A stretch of 64,000 nt of DNA, from positions 7,653 to 71,652 of the forward strand of contig CAZKIO010000019.1 in NCBI GenBank assembly GCA_964552795.1, in the 5' to 3' direction. Source of the stretch: JAEUHZ01 sp964552795 (GTDB lineage: Bacteria; Planctomycetota; UBA1135; GCA-002686595). The translations under genes were made by a program, and so were the position numbers. The first letter of the stretch is position 1. The number at the start of each line of letters is the position of its first letter. The notes beneath the pieces were generated by a model. That model saw nothing but the letters and a program-made list of their open reading frames with translations, searched no databases and was not told the origin of the DNA. This document shows positions 62,250 to 64,000 of the stretch, in pieces.

Positions 62250-63729
62250 GCGACCAGGCCTCGGGAGAGTGGGCCGGCGCCGCGCGATCGCGGCGGGCGC
62301 GGCTCGCGCCGGCGACCTCGCGCACGGCGCGGGTGAAACGCGGCAGGCTGGCGAGGATGGTGAGTCCCGCGAGCAGCGCAGCCACGGCCTGCGCGGGCCC
62401 GAGCGGATCCACGAGCAACCGGAACGGATTGAAGCCGTGGCGCATCTCGGCCCAGGCTTCGATGTCGAGCACGAATCCCATCAACGCGGGCAGGAGCATC
62501 GAGAGCACCGCCGCGACCGGCAGCGCGATGCGCGCCACGATCCGCCCGCCTGGGCTCGCGCACAGACGCCGCAGGACCAGCGACAGGCCGACGACGTAGA
62601 CCACGAAGTAGGACGCGAAGCAGGCCCACTCGCACCACGCGCCCTGCTCCCAGCCGCGGCCCGACCGCGGCGATGGGCCGAGCCAGGCGCTGAGCACGGA
62701 CGCCCACGCGGCGATGAGCGCAAGGTGCAACAGGAACAGCAATGCTCCGCGCCCGCCGCCGGGCCGCAAGGGCGCCGACAGCAGCGCGAGCGTGGCGTTC
62801 GCCGGGATCTGCTGCCGGACCCGGCGCGGCAGCGGATCGGGCTCGGTGGCGAACAGGAAGGCCGGGATCGACGCGAGCATTGTGATGACCATCGCGACCT
62901 CGTCGAGGTCGTCGGCCGAGAGGCCCGCTCCGGTGAGCGACGTGAACAAGCCCAGCAAGCCCAGCAGGGTCAGCGTGATCGCGATGCGCGGTCCGCTCGA
63001 GCGGTCGTCCTCGACGTGCGCGATGCGCGTCGCCGCGAACGTGAAGGCGATGACCCCGGTCCACACCACCGTGCTGACCACGGCCCAGGCCTCGCCCGGA
63101 TCCAGGCTAGACCCGATGCCGCGCCCGCGCTGGACGAACTGCTGGGCGAACTCGCTCCCCGCGACGAACGCGGCCAGCCCGAGGCCGGCCAGCGCTGCGA
63201 GGAGGATGACGCGCCAGACTCGCAGGCGCGAGAGCCCCGCCAGGGCGAAGGCGCAGCAGCACATGGTCAGCGACGCGAGGTACAGGACCCCGACCAGGAA
63301 CAGCACGTCACGCACGTCCACGCCGCGCAGCAGGAACGTGAACAAGAGCAGCGGCAGGAACGCCGAGAAATACAGCGCCGCTTCGATCGCCGACGTCAGC
63401 AGCTTGCCCAGGACGATGCGCGTCGGCGACAGGTCCGACAGCACGAGCAGGTCGTGCGTGCTCTCGTCCCACTCCCCCGCCATCGACTGGAAGGCCGTGA
63501 AGGGCACGAGGCCCAGCGCGGCGAGCTGCAGCATGCCGAACACCGGCATGAACACGCTGCGCCCCAGCTGGGCCATGCTGGAGTGGTCGACCAGCGCCAC
63601 CAAGGCCAGCGCCGTCGCGAGCATCACGCACGCCGGGAACAGGATCGCGAACATCCGGCTGCGCAGCGCCTGCCGCACCTCCTTCAGGAGCACCGGGTTC
63701 AGGCGGTCGGACCAGGACCGCGCGTTCAC
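62239..63729 (-). CDS. ABC-2-type transporter permease
   Basis: 496 residues, polytopic. The N-terminus (LNPVLLKEVRQALRSR) and the NEWDESTHDLL-type region mirror the second permease, pointing to gene duplication and a heterodimeric exporter. It starts within the ATPase 3' end (ATGA-type overlap, 63726-63729). Together with the ATPase it forms a complete ABC exporter. Confidence 0.82.
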   Translation of the reverse strand: MNARSWSDRLNPVLLKEVRQALRSRMFAILFPACVMLATALALVALVDHSSMAQLGRSVFMPVFGMLQLAALGLVPFTAFQSMAGEWDESTHDLLVLSDLSPTRIVLGKLLTSAIEAALYFSAFLPLLLFTFLLRGVDVRDVLFLVGVLYLASLTMCCCAFALAGLSRLRVWRVILLAALAGLGLAAFVAGSEFAQQFVQRGRGIGSSLDPGEAWAVVSTVVWTGVIAFTFAATRIAHVEDDRSSGPRIAITLTLLGLLGLFTSLTGAGLSADDLDEVAMVITMLASIPAFLFATEPDPLPRRVRQQIPANATLALLSAPLRPGGGRGALLFLLHLALIAAWASVLSAWLGPSPRSGRGWEQGAWCEWACFASYFVVYVVGLSLVLRRLCASPGGRIVARIALPVAAVLSMLLPALMGFVLDIEAWAEMRHGFNPFRLLVDPLGPAQAVAALLAGLTILASLPRFTRAVREVAGASRARRDRAAPAHSPEAWSHGR

Positions 63730-64000
63730 TGCAGCTTGCCTTCGGTGAGCGACAGGAACACCTCTTCCAGGTCCAATCCGCGCGGCACGAACTCGATCGG
63801 CCGCAGTCCGGCGGCGACGAGGGCGCCGAGCACGACCGCGAGCGTCTCCGGATCGCCACCGTGGTCGAACACGACGCCTTCGCCCTCCTGGCGGACGTGT
63901 TCGATCCCCGGCAGTTCCAGCAGCGTGCGCTCGAGCAGGTCCACGGCGCCCAGGCAGCGCACGTAGACCGGCATGACCTTCTGCAGTCCGCGCGTGACGT
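63726..64000 (-). CDS. ABC transporter ATP-binding protein, C-terminal part only
   Basis: At least 91 residues; the N-terminus with Walker A and B motifs lies beyond the right edge. The visible part is the C-terminal extension typical of ABC-2 ATPases, ending GLDLEEVFLSLTEGKLQ (compare LEEVFL in NatA/CcmA-like proteins). Identification rests on this ending and on the two permease genes downstream. Confidence 0.7.
   Translation of the reverse strand, partial: VTRGLQKVMPVYVRCLGAVDLLERTLLELPGIEHVRQEGEGVVFDHGGDPETLAVVLGALVAAGLRPIEFVPRGLDLEEVFLSLTEGKLQ

Noticed and set aside
1..64000. CRISPR arrays, rRNA, tRNA, integrases or transposases
   Set aside because: No regularly spaced repeats, no rRNA-like stretches and no recognisable recombinase were found on either strand.

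Overview
This 64 kb window is very GC-rich DNA that most likely comes from a member of the Planctomycetota. The main reason is a paired DUF1501 protein and PSCyt1/DUF1549/DUF1553 protein (23125-27358). Other signs are large secreted proteins with many carboxypeptidase-regulatory-like or FG-GAP repeats, abundant TPR, HEAT and vWA proteins, and a C-terminal module with CPCGN and terminal WLP that occurs twice. LptF/LptG-like, heptosyltransferase-like, LPS-kinase-like and LpxL-like genes indicate an LPS-bearing outer membrane. The 100-N gap at 7862-7961 is flanked by two identical 55-base copies, as expected of a short-read, probably metagenomic, assembly. I see no rRNA, tRNA, CRISPR array or insertion sequence.

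Layout. 1-4775 (minus): a respiratory assembly operon with di-haem cytochrome c, CtaA, CtaB, SCO1, DUF420 and a TPR protein. 5091-8184 (minus): two lower-GC secreted proteins, the first spanning the assembly gap and a 13-bp tandem repeat next to its signal peptide. 8253-19316: housekeeping and mixed genes (YgfZ, a DUF3108-like protein, a Leu/Glu-type dehydrogenase, HEAT lipoprotein, a long low-complexity TPR protein, a galactokinase-like GHMP kinase, small lipoprotein, GT2 glycosyltransferase, parvulin-type isomerase). 19337-31930 (minus): an 11-repeat beta-sandwich membrane protein, the DUF1501/PSCyt pair and a 1,424-residue FG-GAP protein. 32554-36780 (minus): an unassigned three-gene operon (Cys-rich secreted protein, beta-sandwich repeat protein, C-terminally anchored protein). 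36953-46880: envelope genes (epimerase and sensor kinase, GT9, TPR lipoprotein, LptG/LptF, tandem LPS kinase/pseudokinase, LpxL-like acyltransferase). 47018-58508: an orphan sensor module, then a vWA/HEAT/CAP/TPR operon divergent from a BatA-like and a double-vWA membrane protein. 58532-64000 (minus): SnoaL-like lipoprotein, sterol-desaturase-family enzyme, and an ABC ATPase, two permeases and a DUF58 protein.

How the genes may work together. CtaB and CtaA make haem A and SCO1 delivers copper, so the left operon matures a haem-copper oxidase whose subunits lie outside the window. The 39978-46880 genes fit LPS core assembly and export. The vWA genes (52226-58508) together with DUF58 and the ABC genes (59903-64000) look like a diverged MoxR-type envelope locus, although no MoxR ATPase is visible here. 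Several genes that lead transcription units carry a TAnnnT -10-like hexamer 6 to 12 nt before the start codon, which suggests leaderless mRNAs.
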